From Oligoflexia bacterium (GTDB taxonomy: Bacteria > Bdellovibrionota > Bacteriovoracia > Bacteriovoracales > Bacteriovoracaceae): 64,000 nucleotides of DNA. Every line of letters begins with the position of its first letter. Position 1 is the first letter of the stretch. The translations under genes were made by a program, and so were the position numbers. The stretch spans positions 62,001 to 126,000 of the forward strand of contig JAAEST010000022.1 in the NCBI GenBank assembly GCA_024229115.1, read 5' to 3'. The notes beneath the pieces were generated by a model, which saw only the letters and a program-made list of their open reading frames with translations, had not been told where the DNA came from and searched no databases. Of this stretch, positions 8,843-16,745 are shown in pieces.

Positions 8843-8872
8843 TTGACGCACAATTCAAAAAACACCTACAAT
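8843..8872 (+). promoter_or_regulatory. Strong sigma-70-type promoter of a leaderless gene
   Basis: TTGACG (8843-8848) and TACAAT (8867-8872) are separated by 18 bases. The predicted transcription start, about 7 bases after the -10 box, coincides with the ATG at 8879, and there is no Shine-Dalgarno sequence. The spacing from -10 to ATG is identical to that of the FecR gene at 4804. Confidence 0.65.
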
Positions 8873-8878
8873 TTCAAT

Positions 8879-10855
8879 ATGAGACACTATAGCTTAACTT
8901 TTTGCATCCTAGCGACTTTACTGGGCATATCTAATATTTCGCAGGCTCAGGTAATTCAAATCCTGAAAACGAAGGGAAACGTCTACGCTGCTAAAGGAAA
9001 TAAGAAAGTTAAACTTAAAAGTGGCCTAAAACTTAAAGGTCCTCTTGAGGTTTTTTCGAGTAAGAAAAGTTTCGCCATCATAAAAACCCAAAATCAAGAT
9101 AAGATAACTCTGGGTCCAGATTCTAAAATTTTCATTACCCAAAAAAGCAATTCAGATCCTTCCCTCGTCTCTCTTGTAAAAGGTAAGATCAGGGCGAAGG
9201 TTCGTAAAAGAAATAATAATAAACACAAGCTTTATATAAAAACTAAATCTGCGGCACTTGGAGTAAGAGGTACTGACTTCATTCTCACCTATAATGAAAA
9301 AAATCATATTACATCGAATATTACCCTCCAAGGTGAAGTAGACTTCTACAAAGAAACAGACGCTGAGATTCTTAACTCAATCAAAGAAGAGTTGGACACA
9401 AATCCTAAAGATAAGAATAAATATAGTAATTATACTGAAATCGAAGATAAGCTTAGTGCGAACACAGTCTCTATTAAGAAAGGTAATTTCTCCGGAGCTT
9501 TTCCTACATATGACGTGCCTTTAAATCCGACTAAGGTATCAAGCCAACAGCTACAAGCTTTGAGCCGAACTAATTTTGTAAAAGAAAAAACAAGTAATGT
9601 TATAAAAAATAAAGACAAGAGAAATTTTAAGCTTACTAATAAAAACTTAATACCAGAACCTAAAGGGAATATCGAAAAACAAATTCGAAACTCTCATCGT
9701 CATAAATTGGCAAAAAACTCAGTACGAGCTGGTGGTGTGGTAGATCTAGATACAGGTATCTATGTTATGCCTCCTAAGGGAGCTAAATACGATTCCGAGA
9801 AAGGCGAATATATTCTTCCTGAACAATATGGTGGGATTGATAGCTCAACGGGTTCTTATGTACCACCTTCAAATACTAAACTTGATCCTTATCTAGGTTT
9901 CGTAAGCTTTGTTGATGGAACGATGAAACAGATTGATGAGTTTGGAACTTCAGTCAATAAACTTTTAGATAAGTATAAAAAGCTAACTAGAGTAGATCTT
10001 GAAGCCGACGCTCGCTACTTTTATTCTTATAAGTCCTATGAAGATTACTACGGTGAATATCGCTATGTAAGCAACGCTGAAAGCATGGTTCTTTCATTTG
10101 AAGGATTTGTGGGGAGACATATCTATAATAGTCAAAGGTATATGCACTATCTCAAGGCTGGCATGGAAATGATTTGGCATAATCGTAGAGATGAGCCATT
10201 CGTTCAAAGAAATGATCGTCTACTATCTATGTATGGTTATGAGTTTCACTTCAAGCATCATTTTTTAGAACGTAAAGCAAATCTTGTATTTGATTTAAAA
10301 TTCAATACTATTTATCAAGACTTCAACAACAAAGATCAATGGGATTTCTACACAGAGAATACTCGTCTTGATCTTTATGAGAGATTTAATTTTGCAAAGA
10401 ATCACCAAATTGAATTTGGACCTTTTGCTCAGGCCTTTCAAGGTTTTAGAGACAATGACCATGGAAATATTTATGGCATCACTCTTAGTTATATTTATGA
10501 CAAGCATCTGCATTCAAAAATCAAAATTACCAACCATCTAAGTCGCAGATATAATAAAGTTGATGGAGATATAATTGATATTAATATTTTTAGTGCTGCT
10601 TATACTTTTAAAAGTCTTTTTAGAAAGACAGATCTTACCCTTGGTTACGAATATCAAGCACTCAACTCTGACCAAAATCTTTATATAAATACTTCTCACT
10701 ATAATGATTGGAAAATTTCTCTTGAGAGAAGAAAGGGTGAGCACTTAGTTTTTAATGCTTTCTATGAGTATTTAGAAAATAACTCTTCTGGTGGACCAGA
10801 GAATAGAGATTTTCTTCAGCAACTTTGGGGAGCTGGTGTAAAATTTAAATTTTAA
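8879..10855 (+). CDS. FecR-domain/outer-membrane beta-barrel fusion protein
   Basis: 658 residues. A signal peptide (about 1-23, MRHYSLTFCILATLLGISNI then SQAQ) is followed by a FecR domain (about 24-165) with LGVRGTDFILTY near residue 132, a Lys/Asn-rich linker (about 180-275), a segment of YVMPPKGAKYD/YVPPSNTKLD-like repeats (about 295-335) and a C-terminal half of amphipathic strands rich in Tyr/Phe ending in KFKF, typical of an outer-membrane barrel. An in-frame TTG at 8843 is rejected as start because it is the -35 box. The protein fuses in one chain the two products made separately at 4804-6178. Function unknown; surface anchoring of the FecR module is inferred. Confidence 0.75.
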   Translation: MRHYSLTFCILATLLGISNISQAQVIQILKTKGNVYAAKGNKKVKLKSGLKLKGPLEVFSSKKSFAIIKTQNQDKITLGPDSKIFITQKSNSDPSLVSLVKGKIRAKVRKRNNNKHKLYIKTKSAALGVRGTDFILTYNEKNHITSNITLQGEVDFYKETDAEILNSIKEELDTNPKDKNKYSNYTEIEDKLSANTVSIKKGNFSGAFPTYDVPLNPTKVSSQQLQALSRTNFVKEKTSNVIKNKDKRNFKLTNKNLIPEPKGNIEKQIRNSHRHKLAKNSVRAGGVVDLDTGIYVMPPKGAKYDSEKGEYILPEQYGGIDSSTGSYVPPSNTKLDPYLGFVSFVDGTMKQIDEFGTSVNKLLDKYKKLTRVDLEADARYFYSYKSYEDYYGEYRYVSNAESMVLSFEGFVGRHIYNSQRYMHYLKAGMEMIWHNRRDEPFVQRNDRLLSMYGYEFHFKHHFLERKANLVFDLKFNTIYQDFNNKDQWDFYTENTRLDLYERFNFAKNHQIEFGPFAQAFQGFRDNDHGNIYGITLSYIYDKHLHSKIKITNHLSRRYNKVDGDIIDINIFSAAYTFKSLFRKTDLTLGYEYQALNSDQNLYINTSHYNDWKISLERRKGEHLVFNAFYEYLENNSSGGPENRDFLQQLWGAGVKFKF

Positions 10856-10867
10856 GTCTTACAGAAA

Positions 10868-11524
10868 CTAAAGAGATTTAAGATACTTTAGAATATTATC
10901 ACCAACAACTTTATATCCTTTACCGCTTAAATGAACACCATCAATGAAAAAACTCTGATCATTTAAAGCATTTGAAAGGTCAATCACTCGATACTTCTTT
11001 GCCAATTTTTCGATATCTTCATTGAGTTTATCAATTTCATTTCTTTTTTGATCTAACTGCTCATAATAAGTTGGAAGAAGCTTAATTATAGTAACCCTTT
11101 TAAAATCCTTCTTCTTCACGACATCAAGAAATTTAACTAATTGATCTTTTGTATTTTCGTAACTTTCATTTTTCCAAAAGTTATTAATTCCTAAGAGAAT
11201 GATTATCTCATTTGATGAGTCTAAACTTTGGAGAATTCCTGAAGCAAGATAAGTCCCAAAAGTGGCTCCCGAAACTCCTCGATTAACTGATTTGAAACCA
11301 GGTAGCATCTCATCCCACTGACCTCTTTCAATAAGACTATCCCCTATCAGGACAATTGAATTCATAGGATTTGGATAAGACCTAAATTGGTCTAAACGAA
11401 CATCTATATGAGTCACTCTTTTCTCCGTTCTTTGAAATAGGTTTTGATAAACTTTTTTACCGAGAAAAGCCCCAAAGCATAGATTTGCAAACAAACTCAA
11501 TATCAATAATCTTTTATCAAACAA
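10868..11524 (-). CDS. SGNH/GDSL-family hydrolase
   Basis: 218 residues. All four SGNH blocks are visible: GDSL with nucleophile Ser63, Gly in GVSG near 84, Asn in GINN near 114, and Asp/His in DGVHLSGKG near 193-196. An N-terminal hydrophobic segment (about 6-21) anchors or exports it. The family deacylates lipids, thioesters or acetylated polysaccharides; the substrate cannot be told. It is 75 bases downstream of the L25-like gene on the same strand, with a large hairpin between them. Confidence 0.85.
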   Translation of the reverse strand: MFDKRLLILSLFANLCFGAFLGKKVYQNLFQRTEKRVTHIDVRLDQFRSYPNPMNSIVLIGDSLIERGQWDEMLPGFKSVNRGVSGATFGTYLASGILQSLDSSNEIIILLGINNFWKNESYENTKDQLVKFLDVVKKKDFKRVTIIKLLPTYYEQLDQKRNEIDKLNEDIEKLAKKYRVIDLSNALNDQSFFIDGVHLSGKGYKVVGDNILKYLKSL

Positions 11525-11528
11525 GAAA

Positions 11529-11579
11529 GGCCCTCCGCTCTACATAGTCTAATTTTATTAGTCTGCAGAGCGAAGGGCC
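11529..11579 (-). terminator. Large stem-loop after the L25-like gene
   Basis: Arms 11529-11541 and 11567-11579 pair over 13 bases with one mismatch (GGCCCTTCGCTCT with AGAGCGGAGGGCC on the minus strand), and the loop contains an inner CTAAT/ATTAG stem. On the minus strand it is followed by TTTCTTGTTTG. It could terminate or attenuate transcription from the L25-like gene into the SGNH gene. Confidence 0.55.
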
Positions 11580-11599
11580 ATGGTTTTTTATTAATTTTC

Positions 11600-12184
11600 T
11601 TATAATGCTAGCTGAAATCCTTCTTCAACAACTTCTTCTTCTACTACTGTCGGTGGTTTACAAACCGCAACGACCAGCTCGTCATCCTCTACCACATCAA
11701 CCTTCTTAGGAACTTTAAGATCTCCGACTGTCAGTTTTTCACCAATATCAAGGTCTTCAATATTCCCTTTAATTTCTTCAGGCATATTCTTTGGCGTTGC
11801 ACTTACAGTTAGGTCATCCCTAATCACAACTAAAGTACCACCTTTTTTTACACCTTCCGGTATACCTTTTAAGTTTACTGGCACCTGAATCTCACTTTCA
11901 TTCCCTCTTTCCAGTTGAGTTAATGAAAAGTGAATGGGTCGTCGGGACAGAGGATCTCGTTGAATACTTTCAAATTTAACGAGAATTTCTCCCTTCTCAG
12001 TTTCAATCTGATAAACCTCTCCATCTTCTTTCAAGGCTCGGTATAATTCGGCCATCGTCATTTTGACAGGAATATTCGAGATATTCTTACCATAAACAAT
12101 ACCTGGAACAATACCAAGAGATCTCATTTTCTTCGATTTTCTGTCTAAGTTTCTAGTTTTTAAATTTAATGTATTAAAGTTCAT
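11600..12184 (-). CDS. Ribosomal protein L25/Ctc-family protein
   Basis: 194 residues: an N-terminal L25 5S-rRNA-binding beta-barrel (about 3-90, including SLGIVPGIVYGK) and a C-terminal TL5/Ctc domain (about 95-185, with VPVNLKGIPEGVKKGG and ATPKNMPEEI). The long Ctc-type form is the general-stress variant in many bacteria. It overlaps the upstream HPF-like gene by one base (TAATG) rather than sitting beside pth, so it may be a stress paralogue and not the main rplY. It ends in an acidic tail and FQLAL. Confidence 0.85.
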   Translation of the reverse strand: MNFNTLNLKTRNLDRKSKKMRSLGIVPGIVYGKNISNIPVKMTMAELYRALKEDGEVYQIETEKGEILVKFESIQRDPLSRRPIHFSLTQLERGNESEIQVPVNLKGIPEGVKKGGTLVVIRDDLTVSATPKNMPEEIKGNIEDLDIGEKLTVGDLKVPKKVDVVEDDELVVAVCKPPTVVEEEVVEEGFQLAL

Positions 12185-12492
12185 TATCTTACTCCTTGTT
12201 TAGTTTTCTCAATTTTCAATTTCTGCTCAATTTCCTTTAAGCACCTTTTGATTGAGGTTTTCAAATTTCCGGCTGATTGCTTGATATAAAGAGTTCTTCT
12301 CTTTGGTCTTTTGATGGCAATAGCACAATCAATATATTCCAAGTTTGGATCATTCTTATCAGCAATCCAGAATTCGATTTTCCATTTACCTGAGTTTTTT
12401 AGTCTTTCCATTTTATTCTTTATTTGGAATAAAATAGCGTCTCTTACTTTTCTGTAATTAATCTCTGAATAATTATGAATAGCAACTTCCAT
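12184..12492 (-). CDS. HPF/RaiA-like (S30AE fold) small protein
   Basis: 102 residues, basic. The order of elements follows ribosome hibernation factors: a first strand, a helix (RDAILFQIKNKMERLK), two strands (WKIEFWIADK, DCAIAIKRPK), then LYIKQSAGNLKTSIKRCLKEIEQKL, which parallels the [25 protein letters not shown] part of RaiA. The C-terminal dimerisation domain of long HPF is absent. Coupling to an L25/Ctc gene strengthens the idea of a ribosome-binding stress module. The assignment rests on this pattern, not on close identity. Confidence 0.55.
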   Translation of the reverse strand: MEVAIHNYSEINYRKVRDAILFQIKNKMERLKNSGKWKIEFWIADKNDPNLEYIDCAIAIKRPKRRTLYIKQSAGNLKTSIKRCLKEIEQKLKIEKTKQGVR

Positions 12493-12542
12493 GACAACTC
12501 CTTTGTTATATATATTATCGGGGATTTTCTTTATAAATAAAA

Positions 12543-12562
12543 ATACATATAGTATTATGTAT
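12543..12562. promoter_or_regulatory. Inverted repeat between divergent HPF-like and LysR genes
   Basis: ATACATA-TAGTAT-TATGTAT, 7-base arms with a 6-base spacer, sits in the 99-base divergent spacer about 30 bases before the LysR start. It is a candidate operator, but the surrounding DNA is very AT-rich, which weakens the case. Confidence 0.3.
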
Positions 12563-12591
12563 ATATATAGAAAAACTTATATAAGGGATTT

Positions 12592-13485
12592 ATGTATAAG
12601 ATTAATTTCAACCACTTATTCTACTTCTTAAACATCACAGAGGAAGGCTCTATTGTAAAAGCCGCCAAAAAACTTAATATCTCTCAACCTGCCCTTTCAC
12701 TACAGTTAAAACTTCTTGAAGAAGATTTAGGACAAAAACTGTTTGAGAGAAAAGGAAGAAAGCTCATCATTAATGAGTATGGACTCAAAGTAAAAGACTA
12801 CGCACAGAAAATTTTTCGTCACTCTGAAGAAATGTTAGTAACACTTAAGAATGATACGCCAAGCCTTAAGATCATTAAAGTAGGCGTTGTTCCTTGGATT
12901 CCTAATGAGTTTGTCTTTGACTACTTAAAGCCAATTATTTTAACTAAGAATGTAAAAGTCGAAGTGATTCAAAAAGATTTAGATACATTATTAAAAAGTA
13001 TTTCAAATAAGGATCTTGATCTTATCATTTGCGACTCCCCCTATTCTGGTAGGTCAAAAAGACTACAAGGATATCGTATTAAAACTGAGAAAATATATTG
13101 CATGACTTCGAAGAAAGAATCTTATAAAGGAAAATTCCCTCAATCATTAGAATCTCAAAAATATATTGGTTACCCAAGAGACTGTATGCTTGCCGATAAA
13201 CTTGATTTCTTTTACCAAAAAAGTGGTATCCAGCCGACTGTGGCAGCTACATTTTCAAATATTTCACTTATGACTGTGGGCTTGTTAAAGAGTCGTTACT
13301 ACGGTTTTCTTCCCGAGAGCTCTGCCAAAAGAATGATTAAAGATAAGCTTCTTTATAAACTAGGTATTCTTGATAATGTGAAATTTTCTTATTGGGCAAT
13401 TACCCACAAGACAAAGAGTCCGTCTGATAAAGGGATAATTTATCAAAAGTTAATTCAGCCGTTAATTAAGAAGAAAAGCTCTTAA
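12592..13485 (+). CDS. LysR-family regulator, NhaR-like
   Basis: 297 residues. The N-terminus INFNHLFYFLNITEEGSIVKAA and the segment QKLFERKGRKLIINEYG follow NhaR closely (INYNHLYYF, KLFKRKGRGLE), and the effector domain keeps the LDLIICDSP-type strand of NhaR. NhaR responds to sodium and alkaline stress in enteric bacteria, but no nhaA is nearby. It is divergent from the HPF-like/L25 pair, its likely target. ATG 12592 has AAGGGA 7 bases upstream. Confidence 0.88.
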   Translation: MYKINFNHLFYFLNITEEGSIVKAAKKLNISQPALSLQLKLLEEDLGQKLFERKGRKLIINEYGLKVKDYAQKIFRHSEEMLVTLKNDTPSLKIIKVGVVPWIPNEFVFDYLKPIILTKNVKVEVIQKDLDTLLKSISNKDLDLIICDSPYSGRSKRLQGYRIKTEKIYCMTSKKESYKGKFPQSLESQKYIGYPRDCMLADKLDFFYQKSGIQPTVAATFSNISLMTVGLLKSRYYGFLPESSAKRMIKDKLLYKLGILDNVKFSYWAITHKTKSPSDKGIIYQKLIQPLIKKKSS

Positions 13486-14630
13486 TCAAATTTCGTTGGA
13501 CCTGGGTACTCAATACCATTGTAGTCCTGTCTCATTTTGGCCTGTTTAACATAAACTTCCAATCTGATACGGTTCACTCCCCCCATTGGCCTATTGGCAG
13601 TAGGAGCACGCCAAGGATTCATTGATAAGTTTTCACAACTTTCATTACGAGCATCAATACTTTCCTTAGATTGTTTAAGGACTGTTAAGCGTCCCACTTT
13701 ATAATATGGTGATCTTTTGGTAGACCATTTTCTTTGAGCATTTTCTATATTATTTCTTCTCTTATCTTGGTTTGGCTGAACAAAGAATTCAAAACATGAT
13801 TCATTCTTATCCAGATAAGACCTCAGCTTATTAGCTAAGAAGTTATTAGAAGCATTCTTTCTCGGAATCTTACTCTTATAGGCTTTACACGTTTTGAACA
13901 TCATCTTCATCGACGTATCACCTAACTTATAAGGAGTTGCACTGTGATAATCAATATCCAATGGATTTCCTACTTTCATTGAGAAAGCTTTTGTTAGAAT
14001 GGATACAAATTTATCCGACGGGTTTACGATCGAACCAAGCCCAAACTTAAGCATAGAGAATCCACCTTCAGAAACAGCGTCCATAAAAGTTCCATAGTGC
14101 TTTGGGTCTTTAATAAAAAACTCGGAACTATTCATAAAAACAAAATCATGAACAGAATTATTTTTTTCAATACCTACTTCTTCAAGATATGTTTTATAAG
14201 GAACATCCAATACCTTAACGGCCATCCCTCTTACATCACTCTTTTTATCAGCTTTACGATGATTAGGATCACCATTAGAAAAACGGACGATTGACTTATA
14301 TTCTCTATTCTCACTAAATATTCCGGTTCGATATTCTGACTTTAAACGAGAATTATCAATCTCAAGATTGGCCTTCACGCAACCATGATGCTTAGGGTGA
14401 GCATCCCTTCTCATTAATTCACTATTACCAGTAGATTCTTCAAGAATATCCCTAAATTGATTACGAATTAATTTCGCCGCTTTCATTTCTCGATCAGTCC
14501 AAACTTCCCCTTGTTCAACAGGTGGCTGCTCTTCTGAAACATAATTAACAGAGGAAATTGTCCTATTCGGGTCATGGTAACCAGAGCAAGAGACAAGGAA
14601 AATTGTAAGTATCGTTAGTTGATTTTTCAT
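13482..14630 (-). CDS. Catalase-family lipoprotein
   Basis: 382 residues. A signal with lipobox LVSC places the lipidated Cys at about 15. The catalase-like fold is recognised by HPKHHGCVKA, IVRFSNGDP, SDVRGMAVKVL and the NSVHDFVFMNSSEFFIKDP segment that replaces the catalase Asn region. This is the short, divergent catalase-like group in which the true activity is often unknown. Export as a lipoprotein is unusual for a catalase. It overlaps the convergent LysR gene by 4 bases. Confidence 0.75.
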   Translation of the reverse strand: MKNQLTILTIFLVSCSGYHDPNRTISSVNYVSEEQPPVEQGEVWTDREMKAAKLIRNQFRDILEESTGNSELMRRDAHPKHHGCVKANLEIDNSRLKSEYRTGIFSENREYKSIVRFSNGDPNHRKADKKSDVRGMAVKVLDVPYKTYLEEVGIEKNNSVHDFVFMNSSEFFIKDPKHYGTFMDAVSEGGFSMLKFGLGSIVNPSDKFVSILTKAFSMKVGNPLDIDYHSATPYKLGDTSMKMMFKTCKAYKSKIPRKNASNNFLANKLRSYLDKNESCFEFFVQPNQDKRRNNIENAQRKWSTKRSPYYKVGRLTVLKQSKESIDARNESCENLSMNPWRAPTANRPMGGVNRIRLEVYVKQAKMRQDYNGIEYPGPTKFD

Positions 14631-14680
14631 ACTTACTTATCGGGTATATCTGTGTAATGATTAGGAAAAGGAATGGATTT

Positions 14681-15688
14681 ATGGAAAAAATTATTATTCG
14701 AAAATATGGGAAAGCTCACACCCTAAAGACGGAAAGCTTCCCTGACATTGATCCACAAAGCCTCAGTTCGAACGACGTTCTTATCGATGTATATTACTCA
14801 GGTATTAATTTTGCAGATATCGTCATGAGACTTGGCTTCTATCAAGATGCTCCTAAAAAACCCTTCACTCCTGGATATGAATATAGTGGGAAAGTTTTAG
14901 CTGTAGGTCATGCAGTCACTTCTTTAAAAGAAGGTGATGAAGTCTATGGTGGATGTGTTTTTGGTGGCTATAGCTCTCAATTAAAAATGAAAGAATGGCA
15001 GGTTTTAAAAAAACCTAATCATCTAGACCTTAAAGAATCAGCAGGGCTTCCTGTCGCATTTATTACGGCCTACACTGCTCTCTATGATATGGCGAGAATT
15101 AGAAAGGGCGATAAAGTTCTCATTGATTGTGCAACTGGTGGAGTCGGAACTCTTGCTTTACAAATGCTAAAGAATTTAGAGGCAAAAGCTATTGGACTTA
15201 CTAGTTCTCCCCATAAAAAAGAACTCATTGAATCTTATGGTGCTAAGCCCATGACCAATGAAGAGTTTTCTAACTCTTCAGAAAGAGATTTTGATTTCAT
15301 CTTAAACTCTAGTGGTGGTTCAACTATTAAAAAACAATTTAAGCTTCTTAAACCTACAGGAAGAATTCTTTGCTTAGGAGTTTCAGACGGAATAAAAGAT
15401 GGAAAGAGAAGTTTTGGAGCTTTTCTCAAGACCGTTCTTACAATGCCAAAGTTTAGTGTGATCAATTTATTTGCTGAAAATAAAGGTGTTTATGCCCTCA
15501 ATGCTCTCCTTCTCATTCAAGATGAAAATTCACAAAAAGAGTTTATGAGTAATTTTAATAAAGCCGAAAGTATGAACCTCAGGCCTCTTATCGGTGACGT
15601 TTTTCCTGCTAGCAATGTTGGCGACGCTCATCGAAGCATCGAACTTAGAAAATCGAAAGGAAAAGTCCTCCTCTCTTGGGGAAAATGA
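14681..15688 (+). CDS. NADPH:quinone oxidoreductase-like (MDR family)
   Basis: 335 residues. GroES-like N-terminal domain with SGINFADIVMRLGFYQ and PFTPGYEYSGKV, then a Rossmann domain with ATGGVGTLALQML near residue 155. Zinc ligands of alcohol dehydrogenases are missing, so it is of the quinone oxidoreductase/VAT-1 branch. ATG 14681 is preferred to the upstream ATG at 14657 because AAAGGAA lies 8-10 bases before it and the N-terminus then matches the family. It is 124 bases before the isocyanide operon on the same strand, but the palindrome and promoter between suggest a separate unit. Confidence 0.85.
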   Translation: MEKIIIRKYGKAHTLKTESFPDIDPQSLSSNDVLIDVYYSGINFADIVMRLGFYQDAPKKPFTPGYEYSGKVLAVGHAVTSLKEGDEVYGGCVFGGYSSQLKMKEWQVLKKPNHLDLKESAGLPVAFITAYTALYDMARIRKGDKVLIDCATGGVGTLALQMLKNLEAKAIGLTSSPHKKELIESYGAKPMTNEEFSNSSERDFDFILNSSGGSTIKKQFKLLKPTGRILCLGVSDGIKDGKRSFGAFLKTVLTMPKFSVINLFAENKGVYALNALLLIQDENSQKEFMSNFNKAESMNLRPLIGDVFPASNVGDAHRSIELRKSKGKVLLSWGK

Positions 15689-15721
15689 AAGCCTATAATT
15701 TTGACCACTTACACCTTTCTC

Positions 15722-15736
15722 ATAAGTAATACTTAT
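15722..15736. promoter_or_regulatory. Palindromic LysR-type box upstream of the isocyanide operon
   Basis: ATAAGT-AAT-ACTTAT is a perfect inverted repeat with a T-N11-A core. Its centre lies about 63 bases upstream of the start predicted from the TATAAC at 15780-15785, the typical distance of a LysR-type activation site. Confidence 0.45.
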
Positions 15737-15779
15737 CATAGCAACTCACATTATCTATTATATTTATTTTTAAATTTTC

Positions 15780-15785
15780 TATAAC
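15780..15785 (+). promoter_or_regulatory. -10 box of the isocyanide operon
   Basis: TATAAC lies 27 bases before the start of the isonitrile synthase gene. No convincing -35 box is found 16-18 bases upstream, as expected for an activator-dependent promoter. The leader ends with TAGGAGGAC, a strong ribosome site. Confidence 0.4.
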
Positions 15786-15812
15786 TTAGTCCTTGAGATT
15801 TAGGAGGACTAC

Positions 15813-16745
15813 ATGGAACTTTTACAAATAAATAATGAAACACCAGCTAAAGCAATTTTTGAGAAGCTACTTCATTTTGGAAATTTTGAATTAACAGATT
15901 CTGATCAGATAGACTTTAATGCTTTTCCAATTTTTAACAAAATTGAAGAACATTGCTTAAAACATGAAAAATTAAAATTTATACTTCCAGCTTTTCCTGC
16001 AAAAAGTTCTAACCCAGATAAGACGAGTGGAATCTTACCAGACTTGGGGGAATTCATCGGACTCGCAAGATTAAATCAGTTCTGTAAAGATATTCAAGAT
16101 CTCTACCTTCCAGGTGCAGAGGTTATCATTTGTTCAGATGGTCGAGTTTTTAACGATCTTGTTTTTGTTGGAGATAAAGAACTAAAGGCTTACAAAGAAA
16201 AAATAAATGAGATCATTAATACAAAAAACTTAATTCATCTTAGTACGTTTGACTTAGAAGATCATTACGATAGTGAAACTTTTGAACATATGAGAAAGTC
16301 TTTTTGTGAAGATTTCGGAGAAGAACTAGAAGAGCTTAAAGAAAAGATTATCAATGATCGAAATCTACAAAGTCTCTTCAATGGAATTCATCGTTTTATC
16401 AAAGATGATTTTAAGGCCAACAATCTAGAATTAAGTAATAATCAAGTACATAAGCGCTCTAAAGATATCGCTTATAGAGTCATTCGTCGTTCAAGAGCCT
16501 GGGATAGACTTCTCTTAGGAGTTTTCCCAAACACACTGAGATTATCTATTCATCCCTACCCTATGAATCATCAGAAGTTTGGAATCAAACTCGTTCCTTC
16601 ATCTAATCGATGGGCAACACCTTGGCACAATGTTGTTGTTAAAGAGAATGATTCATATCAACTAATGAAAAGAAAAGAAGCATTAGAAATAGGATATGTT
16701 GAAAAGCGCTGGGGTGGTGAATATGTTTACTATGAAAGAGCTTAA
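15813..16745 (+). CDS. pvcA: Isocyanide (isonitrile) synthase, PvcA/IsnA/Dit1 family
   Basis: 310 residues. This family turns the amino group of an aromatic amino acid into an isonitrile, with ribulose-5-phosphate giving the carbon. Family hallmarks are present: FPAKSSNPDKTSGILPDLGE near 66-85, YLPGAEVIICSDGRVFNDLV near 100-120, and a C-terminal RLSIHPYPMNHQKFGI and TPWHNVVV region. Whether the substrate is Tyr or Trp cannot be read. A strong TAGGAGGAC ribosome site precedes the ATG. It is the first of four overlapping or closely spaced genes: PvcB-like oxygenase, P450 and a GNAT-like protein. Confidence 0.92.
   Translation: MELLQINNETPAKAIFEKLLHFGNFELTDSDQIDFNAFPIFNKIEEHCLKHEKLKFILPAFPAKSSNPDKTSGILPDLGEFIGLARLNQFCKDIQDLYLPGAEVIICSDGRVFNDLVFVGDKELKAYKEKINEIINTKNLIHLSTFDLEDHYDSETFEHMRKSFCEDFGEELEELKEKIINDRNLQSLFNGIHRFIKDDFKANNLELSNNQVHKRSKDIAYRVIRRSRAWDRLLLGVFPNTLRLSIHPYPMNHQKFGIKLVPSSNRWATPWHNVVVKENDSYQLMKRKEALEIGYVEKRWGGEYVYYERA

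Noticed and set aside
8843-8878. TTG start for the FecR-barrel fusion
   Set aside because: TTGACG is the -35 box of a promoter whose start falls on the ATG at 8879, and the extra residues would precede the signal peptide.
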